DNA of 25,146 nt from Oligoflexia bacterium (GCA_903858975.1 CAIOKW010000162.1:1-25146), one strand, 5' to 3'. Positions 1 through 7,890 are shown, counted from the stretch's first letter. Notes: generated by a model not told the origin, from the letters alone. Numbers and translations: made by a program.

Positions 1-285
1 GTGCGATGCAACCTCGTCGCAAGTAATCTTAGCTCCATCACTCCAGCGCAAATCCTCTTTCAATCTAAATGATGCAATATGATTCGAAACACTCCATGAT
101 TCAGCCAAGTACCCCAAAAACTCACTCGATAAATCTTCCGAATACCTAATGAGAGTCGCTGACAAATTTTCCAATAAATAATATTCTTGAGTTGTCTCTA
201 AATTTGCAGGCTGTAATAACGTTTTGTTTTTAAAAAGAATCGATGTCGGAAATCCCGCTCTAAGATACTTGTTTTTCATTTTCAT
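1..285 (-). CDS. Family 5 peptide-type solute-binding protein, N-terminal fragment, no signal peptide
   Basis: This partial gene runs off the left edge; 95 codons are visible. I translated it from the ATG at 285-283, whose first bases overlap the TGA of the histidine kinase upstream (ATGA), so translation is probably coupled. No Shine-Dalgarno sequence precedes it. Residues 22-95 follow the start of family 5 solute-binding proteins (SBP_bac_5, as in OppA/DppA): a stretch beginning LLQPANLETT, then LAESW at 60-64 and LRWSDG at 79-84, followed by an acidic DE pair. The first 20 residues (MKMKNKYLRAGFP...) contain no hydrophobic core, so the usual export signal or lipobox is absent. Known members of the family bind oligopeptides in the periplasm for an ABC importer. 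A cytoplasmic copy next to a kinase suggests ligand sensing, or a fusion to something beyond the edge. Family call fairly sure; role inferred. Confidence 0.72.
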   Translation of the reverse strand, partial: MKMKNKYLRAGFPTSILFKNKTLLQPANLETTQEYYLLENLSATLIRYSEDLSSEFLGYLAESWSVSNHIASFRLKEDLRWSDGAKITCDEVASH

Positions 286-2702
286 ACTGAAGCATCTAGA
301 CCCAGTAATCTCGTTACTTTAATCCCTAATGCTCGATAAGATGCGGCCTCTTCGGAGTGAAGTCGCGAAACAATCACTACAGCCTGCTCAATCAAACCTA
401 ACTCAGAAATTAACTCAGCTAAAGTTAATGATCCAGCATCTAGTTTAGAGTCGAAAACAAATACTACTGAATCTAAATCACTAAAATTCTTTGAATAATA
501 AGATTTGAATTCATTCAGCCTCGAAAAACGGTGGGTAAATCCACCAAAATCTGAAATTGAGACTAAAATTGTCTTCTGATCAGAAATCATTGGATTCCAA
601 AACCAGGACGGGGCATTCGTAGCACTCAAACGAATTGAGATACAGGTACCCTCGCCTAAATTAGATTTGATCTTAAGTTCGCCCCCCCATCCGCGCAAGC
701 GCTCAATTGCGTGATAAAGTCCAAGACCTGAACCACCCGCTTTCCCAAAACTTGCTCCACGCTGACCCAATTTATCTAATACTTCAGGAGCCATGCCCTT
801 CCCGGAATCTTGAATTGTGATTTCAAGCTCACGCTCCTTTGCAATCCTGATCGAAATCACTACCGTTCCTGCACGAGCGTCAATCGCCTCAACTGCATTG
901 TTCAGCAGATTTGAGAGGATGCGCTTCATCTCAGTTGCATTGAGCTCAACAAAACACAAACGGTTTGAGACATCACAATCTTCCTTAATCTGAATAGCTG
1001 GGAGGTCTTTTAGCAAGAGTCGTTTTTCCAAAATCGAATCTAGTATCAGCTCGTACAGCAACACAGTCTCGCGAACCTCTAATTCCTCGCTCTTTGCGTT
1101 GCTTTGAGAATTGATTAGACTGGTATGAGGACTTAGCGTTTTTACGATCAAACGAATTCGCTCGGCAACACTCTTCAAAAGCAATAAATTTTCTTCTGAC
1201 GCTCTTACTGTCGGAATTATCATCTCAAGCGCTGAGAGTGGCGATCGAATGTCGTGAGCAACCTGCTCGGAAAGTTCTCTTAACTTCCGAGATAACTTGA
1301 TCACTTCCACCTCTCGGAATCGTTCAAATAATACGAGCGACAAAGTAACCAGGATCATCATGACTCGTACTGACTCAGAATACATGAATGGGGTTTGATT
1401 TGAAAAATAGTGGGCATTTAGAATAGTAGAAAGCACTAATGAAAAAGCAAAAGCACCCACTAAAGAAGTCATCAAACCGAATGTTTTAGCATATTCAGTC
1501 CCTCTCATACGGGAAGCTAAGAACAGGATCAGTGCAAAGTAAACTATTGCGATTACTTTCAAAAAAGAAATCATGCTTCTCACCAAATATCGATTCTCAT
1601 CCACTCCATGCACTGAGGCGCCAAAATACACGAAGAAAAATGCCGTCAGGGCTAACACTGAGCACACATCTATGACCCAAAGCTTATTTCGAAATCTTGG
1701 GAGTATTGAACTCACCAAAAAGCGTAATCCCAATGTCATCGAAATAAAAAATCCAGCAAAGACAATAAGCCTCATAGGCATTAATGAACTAAAGGACAAG
1801 TCTTGAGATGAATGTAGCCCCAATGCACTATAGCCACCAAAACTTAGAATTGCCAAAGAACCTAGAAGGTACCCGGGCTCTGCTTCCCATCTAAAATATC
1901 CAACGATAAAAAACAGGAGACCAATGAAGAAAAAATAAATCGCTGTATGCTCTACAGTTGTATAGTACCTCTGTTCAACGAGGAACTCTGGCCTTGGTTC
2001 TGAATTTAAATCAGATAGAAACATCCAATTCGGCCAAACACATCCTGGCGTTCTTGAATCATAGCTTTCCAGCAACAGCCCAAGTGTTTGAACCTCACCA
2101 GGATTAAAATTCAGAGTAATTGGTAGACTCGAGTCGATCCGACTCTTCCTAATTTCTTTGAGGTCGTGATTTAAAAAGATTGCGCTAATCCCATTGCATG
2201 GGCCCGTCATGAGTTTCTTAACAAACTTCTCCTGGGAGCTGTTTTTTAAGTCAATCTCCATCAGAAAAGGTTGGCTTAAAATATAGGGCCTAATGTTTTT
2301 CCATTGAGTTTCAAAGTCATCAGAGCAATTTGCTGACTGAATCCCCGAAGCCTTGATCCGCCATACTGATTGACCAAGTGGGATAAAGTTCGCTTTTGAA
2401 ATATCTAAAATGCCTTGATTCTCATCAAGCATGACTTTTCCAGATGTACCCAAGCGAACATAACTCGGACTTCTGCAAGCAACCAAGGTCTTTGATAGCT
2501 CCCGTTCTTTGAGTATAACGGGTTCCGTAGATTTGTATTTTTCGAGAAGCCTTAAATAACTCGGAACAGCCCACTTTAAATAGAGCGGAGTGTTTTGGCG
2601 TGGAATGGGATTCCCCGAATTGACAACAAAGATCAAGAAACCCAAAACAGAAATAGCATTCAGGATGAAAAAAACAGTGAGGTATTTAAGCGCTCTTTGC
2701 AT
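282..2702 (-). CDS. Membrane histidine kinase with seven-TM sensor region and receiver-like C-terminus
   Basis: An 806-residue sensor kinase. I start it at the ATG at 2702, because the frame further upstream only shadows the methyltransferase gene and residue 1 is followed directly by a membrane segment (about 5-27). Next come a periplasmic region (about 30-248) and about seven membrane segments (252-270, 278-297, 310-330, 341-360, 376-397, 405-428, 445-460), an architecture like 7TMR-DISM receptors. The kinase core follows: H box with phospho-acceptor His483 in VAHDIRSP, N box around N598-N602 (NLLNNA), G1 box DSGKG at 632-636 and G2 box GGSGLGL at 656-662. The ATPase and dimerisation domains look intact. 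The last 100 residues resemble a receiver domain: D718 after strand 1, D751 after VVFVF, S779 and K795. The start overlaps the methyltransferase gene by 17 nt and the end overlaps the solute-binding gene. No dedicated response regulator is visible. Kinase call is firm; ligand unknown. Confidence 0.88.
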   Translation of the reverse strand: MQRALKYLTVFFILNAISVLGFLIFVVNSGNPIPRQNTPLYLKWAVPSYLRLLEKYKSTEPVILKERELSKTLVACRSPSYVRLGTSGKVMLDENQGILDISKANFIPLGQSVWRIKASGIQSANCSDDFETQWKNIRPYILSQPFLMEIDLKNSSQEKFVKKLMTGPCNGISAIFLNHDLKEIRKSRIDSSLPITLNFNPGEVQTLGLLLESYDSRTPGCVWPNWMFLSDLNSEPRPEFLVEQRYYTTVEHTAIYFFFIGLLFFIVGYFRWEAEPGYLLGSLAILSFGGYSALGLHSSQDLSFSSLMPMRLIVFAGFFISMTLGLRFLVSSILPRFRNKLWVIDVCSVLALTAFFFVYFGASVHGVDENRYLVRSMISFLKVIAIVYFALILFLASRMRGTEYAKTFGLMTSLVGAFAFSLVLSTILNAHYFSNQTPFMYSESVRVMMILVTLSLVLFERFREVEVIKLSRKLRELSEQVAHDIRSPLSALEMIIPTVRASEENLLLLKSVAERIRLIVKTLSPHTSLINSQSNAKSEELEVRETVLLYELILDSILEKRLLLKDLPAIQIKEDCDVSNRLCFVELNATEMKRILSNLLNNAVEAIDARAGTVVISIRIAKERELEITIQDSGKGMAPEVLDKLGQRGASFGKAGGSGLGLYHAIERLRGWGGELKIKSNLGEGTCISIRLSATNAPSWFWNPMISDQKTILVSISDFGGFTHRFSRLNEFKSYYSKNFSDLDSVVFVFDSKLDAGSLTLAELISELGLIEQAVVIVSRLHSEEAASYRALGIKVTRLLGLDASV

Positions 2703-3045
2703 TCTTTTTCTTTGCCTCGACCATGAGCAGCGCTCGCTTTTTAGAATTCTCTTTTGACCTCGGATCCATGGAGCCCAAGTAGCCCTCGATCCTTCCATCT
2801 TTGTGGATCACTCGATGACAGGGAATCCGCTCACCTGGAAATGGATTTACCTTTAATGCTGAACCGACAGCTCGGGCTGAATTCGGCCGACCGATTATTT
2901 TCTCTATATCTGAATAGGATCGCGTCTCACCCCTAGGAATACTCGCGGTAGCCAGAAATACTTCTAGCTGAAAAGGGCTCACGCCTCGATTTAAAAGCTC
3001 CCCTTTTAGTTCAGATGCAGATTGAACTTTCTCACCCTTTTGCAT
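2686..3045 (-). CDS. Short methylated-DNA--protein-cysteine methyltransferase (MGMT C-terminal domain only)
   Basis: A 119-residue protein made only of the DNA-binding/catalytic domain of O6-alkylguanine-DNA alkyltransferases. In this family the active-site cysteine takes the alkyl group from O6-alkylguanine in a single suicide reaction. IPCHRV at 74-79 supplies Cys76. Alkyltransferase-like proteins of similar length usually have Trp there, so this one should be catalytic. Arg58 in NSARAVG matches the arginine finger that flips the base, and N67 and the following PFPGE match the family. The N-terminal domain of Ogt/Ada-type enzymes (about 60-80 residues) is absent. It is the first gene of the minus-strand unit and overlaps the histidine kinase start. 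No Shine-Dalgarno sequence precedes the ATG, and a promoter-like pair lies right in front of it. Family call firm; true repair activity likely but not shown. Confidence 0.88.
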   Translation of the reverse strand: MQKGEKVQSASELKGELLNRGVSPFQLEVFLATASIPRGETRSYSDIEKIIGRPNSARAVGSALKVNPFPGERIPCHRVIHKDGRIEGYLGSMDPRSKENSKKRALLMVEAKKKNAKSA

Positions 3046-3081
3046 TGCGGCAACCTAGCCGCCCTCCCCCAAATTTGTCCA
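3046..3081 (-). promoter_or_regulatory. Predicted promoter of the methyltransferase gene, leaderless type
   Basis: On the minus strand TGGACA (revcomp of 3076-3081; five of six match TTGACA) is followed after 18 nt by TAGGTT (revcomp of 3052-3057) and, only 6 nt later, by the ATG at 3045. A start site about 7 nt after the -10 box would fall on the ATG itself. No Shine-Dalgarno sequence lies between. The -10 box matches the consensus only in part (three of six), so the call rests on spacing and on the same layout recurring at other genes of the window. Confidence 0.45.
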
Positions 3082-3085
3082 GTAA

Positions 3086-3106
3086 AATAGGCAAAACATG
3101 CCTATT
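3086..3106. promoter_or_regulatory. Perfect 7-bp inverted repeat between divergent genes (possible operator)
   Basis: AATAGGC (3086-3092) and GCCTATT (3100-3106) form a perfect inverted repeat with a 7-nt spacer (aaaacat), total 21 bp. It lies in the gap between the divergent methyltransferase and M48 genes, 4 bp beyond the predicted -35 box of the former and 44 bp before the start codon of the latter. The size and symmetry suit a dimeric regulator, but no regulator gene is nearby to pair with it. Confidence 0.35.
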
Positions 3107-3150
3107 CACTTTCCCTTGAGGCCAACCGAAAGGCTGGTGGGAGGACAAGG

Positions 3151-4386
3151 ATGTTAAACCCAAATTGGAATGACCTATTCGTTTTCGTGTGTCTCGCGGT
3201 GATTACCGGAGCCCCTTTTTACTTTCGATACTGGATACAGGAAACAAAGCCTGTTCTTGCTGATGAAATCAATCGAAAGACCACACAACTTTCTACTCTA
3301 ATCTTTGTAGCCCTCTTCGCAGGAGCCTTTCTCTATCCCAAGCACTCGGGCAAGATTGCTCAAGTTCTATTGGGCGCGGCCATCCTCGCTTTCTCTTTTC
3401 TTTACCAAACTCGCGGCCGCTACGTGAATCGCTTAAGCGGGACCCCGGACGCAAAGCCTGAAGCATCCTTGAGACAAAGTGCTGCTAAAATGGCGATCGG
3501 CTTATCCCTTTGTGGAATCATTGCTACCTTCCACGGCGCGATCTTCATTCTCCCGTTTCTCATTCCCTTCATGATGCCGCTGGTGATTCGAGCGCAATAC
3601 CCTTGCTCTCCGATGGTGGATTCAACCTTGAAGCAGGAACTGATTCAGCATTTTTCAGAGCAAAAAATTGCTTTGAGCGAAATCTATATTATTGATGAGC
3701 CTTCGGCAGCCTTTAAGAATGCGCTGATTTCAGGCAGTAAATGGGGACGAGGCACTTTTGGGCGTACACTCTTCCTGACGCTCAATCTCTTTGAGACCTT
3801 AGATGCGGAAGAACTCAAGTCTGTCGTACTTCATGAAGCCGCTCATCTGAAAATGAATCATATTCCGAAGCGGATTTTTGCCTCACTTGGACTTCTGCTA
3901 CTATCGGTATTCTGGATCACCCTCCCGGTTTGCTTCATGATGCCAGGAAACTACGCGGCCTTGGCCCTTGCAGCAGGCGTCTCTCTCTTTGTTCAATATG
4001 CCCTCTTTGGCCGAGTGGTTTACCGTCAAGAGATTGAGGCTGATTTGGCATCGGTAAAAATGGGCGCCAGTAGCAATGCGCTGATCTCCGCTCTCGTGAA
4101 GCTCATGAAAGATTCACGCACGCCTCATCCGGTGGAACGAGTCCTCATGGGTATGCATCACCCGAGCCTTTCAGAACGGGTGGAAGCCATCCGAAATACG
4201 GGGCTTGAGAAGCCACTTCTTGTGATTCCTCAAAAATCTTTTTTATCTGCCTACTCCCTTTTAGTCGTCGGCGTGATCTTCTGGTCGGCTCAAAACCTTC
4301 CTGCTGGCGTTGGGCGAAACCTTGCGAGTGTTGAGCAAAACCCGGCAAACATTGCCCATTCAGTAAACAACGTGAGCGGTCGATAG
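3151..4386 (+). CDS. M48-family integral membrane zinc metalloprotease
   Basis: A 411-residue membrane protease related to HtpX/Ste24. Zinc-site residues are His228 and His232 in HEAAH (catalytic Glu229), and Glu294 in the downstream QEIEAD segment that supplies the third ligand in M48 enzymes. HPSLSERV at 337-344 is another conserved M48 block. Membrane segments are predicted near 8-27, 48-62, 69-85, 115-147, 244-285 (two spans, after the HEAAH helix) and 364-380. M48 membrane enzymes typically cleave misfolded membrane proteins or process envelope proteins. The ATG follows a good Shine-Dalgarno sequence (GGGAGG at 3139-3144). The next gene begins 23 nt after the stop, so the two are probably one transcript. 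The specific substrate cannot be told from sequence. Confidence 0.85.
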   Translation: MLNPNWNDLFVFVCLAVITGAPFYFRYWIQETKPVLADEINRKTTQLSTLIFVALFAGAFLYPKHSGKIAQVLLGAAILAFSFLYQTRGRYVNRLSGTPDAKPEASLRQSAAKMAIGLSLCGIIATFHGAIFILPFLIPFMMPLVIRAQYPCSPMVDSTLKQELIQHFSEQKIALSEIYIIDEPSAAFKNALISGSKWGRGTFGRTLFLTLNLFETLDAEELKSVVLHEAAHLKMNHIPKRIFASLGLLLLSVFWITLPVCFMMPGNYAALALAAGVSLFVQYALFGRVVYRQEIEADLASVKMGASSNALISALVKLMKDSRTPHPVERVLMGMHHPSLSERVEAIRNTGLEKPLLVIPQKSFLSAYSLLVVGVIFWSAQNLPAGVGRNLASVEQNPANIAHSVNNVSGR

Positions 4387-4409
4387 GTTTTTAGGAAAGG
4401 AACTGTACC

Positions 4410-5549
4410 ATGAACTTTAAGGAATGGATCATCGCTGGAATGATGGCGGCACTCGTGACCGCATCGACTGGACTCTGCACAGAGTCCGGAACTCTAGCGC
4501 TTCAAGAAAGCTTTACCCAACTTGAAAAGGCGATTCAAACTGCAAAAGATTCAGGCAGTCATTCAGACTCACATGCCGGTTCTAATTGGCATGAGCTGGA
4601 ACATTTCCAAGCCTCACTCTGGAGAGCCATGGCCCTTGATCCCTCTCCCCTTGCTGCAGTTCCTGTGAAGGAAGTTCCAAAAGAACTCTTCGCTGTAGAA
4701 CTCAATCAAGACCTTCGCCAACAATTTGCAGAACTTAAGAAGAGCTCTCTTCCGAAGCAAGCAAAAGCAGAAAGCGAATTCAATCAATACGCGACCACAG
4801 TGGAGCAAGTTTTGAAGTTCCGCGAAGCAAGACAATTTCCACTCGCTCGGGCGATTGCTAAACGCGGGATTCTGGATGGTGACTTTAAACCCCTTCTCCA
4901 CAAAGTCGGCTCTACGAAAGAGTCTTCTTCGGGCGCTCCACAGCTTGCCCACATTGAGGAAGCCGTGACGAGCCTGAAAGAACAAATTTATCCAAAAGAC
5001 GCTCAAAAGAGAGACCTCTTTAGCAACGGCAATAACTTCGTATGGTTTACTGTTGTCGCCTTCATGGGTTTCTTCATCGGGATTTTTGGACAGCGAATTC
5101 ACCCTAACTTTTTTCAAAGATTTGTAGACACGATCGATTCTAGTGTTCCCACCGCAACCACACATTCCGGAGGAACAAACACACTCGACTACGCTCGTTG
5201 GCTGAAGGAGCTTGAGGAGATATTAAGTCGCCTCAAGACTTCTCAAGTAGGCCACGAGCGTAGGATTGAGGATCTCGTACAAAATTCAGATAAAATGACT
5301 CAACAAGCGATTGCGCTTGCATCAGATGCGCGGATTAAAAATGAAGCGAATCTGGAATTCAGAATGTCAGCTTTGGTCAAGGGCCTAAAAAGCCAAATTG
5401 AACAGGGTCAAAAACTTCAAGCCGGTGACCGCATTCAAATCAATGTCATGCTCGAACACTGCTTGAAACTCTGTGATGCGATTGAAGCCGGGGCGATTCA
5501 CTATGATCGTACACGCCCAATTGAGCCACCCTCAATCAAAACCGCGTAA
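4410..5549 (+). CDS. Single-span membrane protein with coiled-coil C-terminal half, function unknown
   Basis: I do not recognise a family in this 379-residue protein. It has a hydrophobic N-terminus (about 6-22) that could be a signal peptide, a polar, probably periplasmic region of helical character (about 25-205), and one clear membrane segment at 209-227 (VWFTVVAFMGFFIGIFG). The C-terminal part (about 258-365) is rich in Glu, Lys, Gln and Leu and looks like a cytoplasmic coiled coil. The mature topology would be periplasm-in, cytoplasm-out like a methyl-accepting or adaptor protein, but no signalling motif is visible. Shine-Dalgarno AGGAAAGGA precedes the ATG. Its position 23 nt behind the M48 protease suggests a shared transcript and perhaps a partner or substrate relation (inference). 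Confidence 0.75.
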   Translation: MNFKEWIIAGMMAALVTASTGLCTESGTLALQESFTQLEKAIQTAKDSGSHSDSHAGSNWHELEHFQASLWRAMALDPSPLAAVPVKEVPKELFAVELNQDLRQQFAELKKSSLPKQAKAESEFNQYATTVEQVLKFREARQFPLARAIAKRGILDGDFKPLLHKVGSTKESSSGAPQLAHIEEAVTSLKEQIYPKDAQKRDLFSNGNNFVWFTVVAFMGFFIGIFGQRIHPNFFQRFVDTIDSSVPTATTHSGGTNTLDYARWLKELEEILSRLKTSQVGHERRIEDLVQNSDKMTQQAIALASDARIKNEANLEFRMSALVKGLKSQIEQGQKLQAGDRIQINVMLEHCLKLCDAIEAGAIHYDRTRPIEPPSIKTA

Positions 5550-5570
5550 AACTTACCGCTTTTCCTATCC

Positions 5571-5599
5571 TTTCCATTAAACTGATTCTGTGCTAGGCT
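5571..5599 (+). promoter_or_regulatory. Predicted mnmA promoter, leaderless type
   Basis: TTTCCA (5571-5576), a 17-nt spacer and TAGGCT (5594-5599). The spacer ends in TGC, giving an extended -10 form (TGCTAGGCT). The ATG at 5607 comes only 7 nt after the -10 box, so transcription would start at or beside it. No Shine-Dalgarno sequence precedes mnmA. Confidence 0.5.
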
Positions 5600-5606
5600 C
5601 CGCCCC

Positions 5607-6731
5607 ATGCAATCTGGGCACGGGAAAAAGGTAATTCTGGGAATGTCAGGGGGAGTCGATTCCTCTGTTGCCGCTTATCTTTTAAAGGAACAAGGTTATC
5701 AAGTCTTAGGTCTCTTCATGAAGAATTGGGATGAAACGGATGACAGCGGCGAGTGCACCGCCACCCAAGATTTTGAAGATGTACAGAAGGTCGCAGCCCA
5801 ACTGGACATCCCCTGCTACTCGATTGAATTTATCGAGGAATATCGAGATCACGTTTTTAGCGAATTTCTTCGTCAGTATGAAGCGGGCTTCACACCCAAT
5901 CCAGATGTCCTTTGTAATCGTGAAATCAAGTTTGACCTCTTCATGAAAAAAGCAATTGAGTTTGGTTGCGATTATCTTGCAACCGGACACTATGCTCAAG
6001 TGCGCCCTCGAAGCACGCCCGCTCAAAACGGGGCGACTCACGAACTTCTTCGCGGCAATGATCCGAACAAAGATCAAACCTATTTTTTGACCGCGGTACA
6101 AGGGCAAGTCTTTAATCAGGTCTTATTCCCGATCGGCCATTTGCCAAAGCCAGAAGTAAGAGAGATTGCGAAAAGAATCGGTCTTGCGACGAGCACTAAA
6201 AAAGACAGTACCGGCATTTGTTTTATTGGTGAGCGAAAATTCAAAACATTTTTAAATCAATACGTTCATACTCGTGCAGGCCGGATTCGGGATCTCGACG
6301 GAAACACGGTTGGAACTCATGACGGAATTGCATTTTACACCCTCGGACAACGTAAAGGGCTCGGCCTGGGTGGCGAGGGCGATCCATGGTTTGTGGTCGC
6401 AAAAGATAAGGACGCAAATGAGATCATCGTTGCGCGAGGACCTGAACATCCGGCTCTCTACGCCAATACCCTCACCGCTCATGAGCTGAACTGGTTTGCC
6501 GGCAATCCTCCCACAAGCACATTTACCTGCACCGCAAAATCACGCTATCGCCAAGTCGATCAAGCCTGTGACGTCAAAATATTAGAGAACGGTCAAGTCT
6601 TCGTTACCTTTCACGAGCCACAACGGGCCATGACTCCGGGGCAATATGTGGTCTTTTATGACAAAGAAGTCTGCCTCGGCGGAGGAGTCATCCAGTCAGT
6701 GGGTCCGAGCCTTTATGATCTCTCTAAATAA
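5607..6731 (+). CDS. mnmA: tRNA-specific 2-thiouridylase MnmA
   Basis: A 374-residue MnmA (TrmU), the cytoplasmic enzyme that puts sulfur on U34 of Lys, Glu and Gln tRNAs using ATP and a persulfide relay. The PP-loop SGGVDSS is at 14-20. The two catalytic cysteines are Cys103 in NPDVLCNREIKF and Cys205 in STGICFIGER. KNWDETDDSGECTA (39-52) is the conserved block after the PP-loop, and the GLGLGGEGDPWFVV region marks the C-terminal tRNA-binding part. Length is normal for the family. No Shine-Dalgarno sequence is present; the start is supported by the promoter spacing just upstream. The 3' end overlaps the end of the convergent Nif3-family gene by 8 bp, leaving no room for an intergenic terminator. 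Confidence 0.97.
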   Translation: MQSGHGKKVILGMSGGVDSSVAAYLLKEQGYQVLGLFMKNWDETDDSGECTATQDFEDVQKVAAQLDIPCYSIEFIEEYRDHVFSEFLRQYEAGFTPNPDVLCNREIKFDLFMKKAIEFGCDYLATGHYAQVRPRSTPAQNGATHELLRGNDPNKDQTYFLTAVQGQVFNQVLFPIGHLPKPEVREIAKRIGLATSTKKDSTGICFIGERKFKTFLNQYVHTRAGRIRDLDGNTVGTHDGIAFYTLGQRKGLGLGGEGDPWFVVAKDKDANEIIVARGPEHPALYANTLTAHELNWFAGNPPTSTFTCTAKSRYRQVDQACDVKILENGQVFVTFHEPQRAMTPGQYVVFYDKEVCLGGGVIQSVGPSLYDLSK

Positions 6732-7854
6732 TCCGCTGGGTGCGCTCATCGAGCGCCGTGACCTTCACTCCCCACTCTTTAAACCAAGTGGCGAAGGTCT
6801 TTAAAAAGTAGTGCTCACTCTCGCGGTGTCCAAGCTCCATAATGTTAAGGCCAGAGCGCTCAGCATCGAGTGACCCATGATATCCCACTTCTCCGGTGAT
6901 ATAGACATCAGCCTTGTGCCCCTTTACGGATGAAACAAAGGATGAACCCTTGCCTGGGGTAAAGGCAATCGTTTCCACTTTTTTTGGAGTGTGCTGATTG
7001 GTTAAAAAGTTTTTTACCTTAAACACGGATTTTACGCGCTTTGCGAAGAGGGCGTAGGAAATGGGCTTCTTCAACTTCGCCACAAAACCATACCCCATCC
7101 CCCAAACCAAGCCCTTCATCACCGGACTTTGTTCTACGGGGTAAAGGTCATAAGCCACCTCTTCATAAGGGTGTTCAGCCTTCAGGGTTGCAATGGCAAT
7201 GTCTTCCATTCCCGCAACCACGATGGTTTCAAGGCGCACTTCTTCTGTTTCTTCAAGAGCTCCCACTTTTCCAAAAAAGGGTGAGGCACCCTTCAGTGGC
7301 CTAAAATTTCCGACTCCAGAGATTCCAAATCCACAGCAGTCGTAGTTTCCAATATGCCCGCATCCGACCATATAGAGCGCATCTCGGACCGCTTCAAAGT
7401 GATCGACCGGAATGTAGGTCACGAGTTTCTTCAGAATCGTTTTTCCTTCTTCGGGCGCTTCCCAAACGCGGGCATAGGGCTCTGCACCCAAATCTTGAGC
7501 AAGCTTGATCATTCCGTCCAGAGCACAACGATCAAAATTGGTATGAGCTACATAGACACAAATATTTTTTTGAAATGCCTTTAGGAGGAGCGTGTTTAAT
7601 TGATTCTCATGTCCTAGAATTAATCGATTCAGACCTCGCCCCTTTGGAAAAAGGGGTGGATGATGGATCACAATCAAATTGGCTCGAGTTTTCACCGCAA
7701 GTGCGAGGAGCTTGTCCGTCAAATCGACTCCAATCACTACGCCTTTTAGCACCTGGTTGGCGTTTGAGGTCAGGAGTCCGACCGAATCCCAAGACTCAGA
7801 GGCGGAAGTGGGAATCCTTGCTTCAATTTGGGCGATCGCGTCTTTAATCTTCAT
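6724..7854 (-). CDS. Nif3-like dinuclear metal centre protein (YqfO/YbgI family)
   Basis: 376 residues from the ATG at 7854, chosen because MKIKDAIAQIE matches the usual family start and a TATAAT box lies just upstream. The open frame continues 24 codons further, into sequence unlike the family. Metal-binding residues visible: His64 and His65 in IHHPPLF, His104 and Asp108 in VAHTNFD, and His343 plus Glu347 in LGHRESE. The middle (about 130-240) is the inserted PII-like domain of the long YqfO form; short members such as YbgI are about 250 residues. Members are often annotated GTP cyclohydrolase I type 2, but the cellular role is not settled. It is divergent from the radical-SAM gene and overlaps mnmA tail to tail. 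Confidence 0.93.
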   Translation of the reverse strand: MKIKDAIAQIEARIPTSASESWDSVGLLTSNANQVLKGVVIGVDLTDKLLALAVKTRANLIVIHHPPLFPKGRGLNRLILGHENQLNTLLLKAFQKNICVYVAHTNFDRCALDGMIKLAQDLGAEPYARVWEAPEEGKTILKKLVTYIPVDHFEAVRDALYMVGCGHIGNYDCCGFGISGVGNFRPLKGASPFFGKVGALEETEEVRLETIVVAGMEDIAIATLKAEHPYEEVAYDLYPVEQSPVMKGLVWGMGYGFVAKLKKPISYALFAKRVKSVFKVKNFLTNQHTPKKVETIAFTPGKGSSFVSSVKGHKADVYITGEVGYHGSLDAERSGLNIMELGHRESEHYFLKTFATWFKEWGVKVTALDERTQRII

Positions 7855-7860
7855 GGCCTC

Positions 7861-7890
7861 ATTATAGAGATTTCGTTCCTTCAAATTCAA
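7861..7890 (-). promoter_or_regulatory. Predicted promoter of the Nif3-family gene, leaderless type
   Basis: On the minus strand TTGAAT (revcomp of 7885-7890) is followed after 18 nt by a perfect TATAAT (revcomp of 7861-7866). The ATG at 7854 comes 6 nt later. A GAGG lies between, but only 2 nt before the ATG, too close to act as a normal ribosome-binding site. The start site is therefore expected on or next to the ATG. Confidence 0.6.

Noticed and set aside
2703..2798. Extension of the kinase reading frame by 32 codons to the ATG at 2798
   Set aside because: It only overlaps the methyltransferase gene in another frame and encodes a basic, non-hydrophobic stretch. The membrane segment begins at the ATG at 2702.
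3122..3138. Small hairpin with a GAAA loop before the M48 start codon
   Set aside because: The stem (CCAACC/GGCTGG) has a mismatch and only six positions, too weak to claim as a regulatory element.
4614..5165. 183-codon open frame on the minus strand
   Set aside because: It lies wholly inside the plus-strand coiled-coil gene, has no ribosome-binding site and its product is low in recognisable features.
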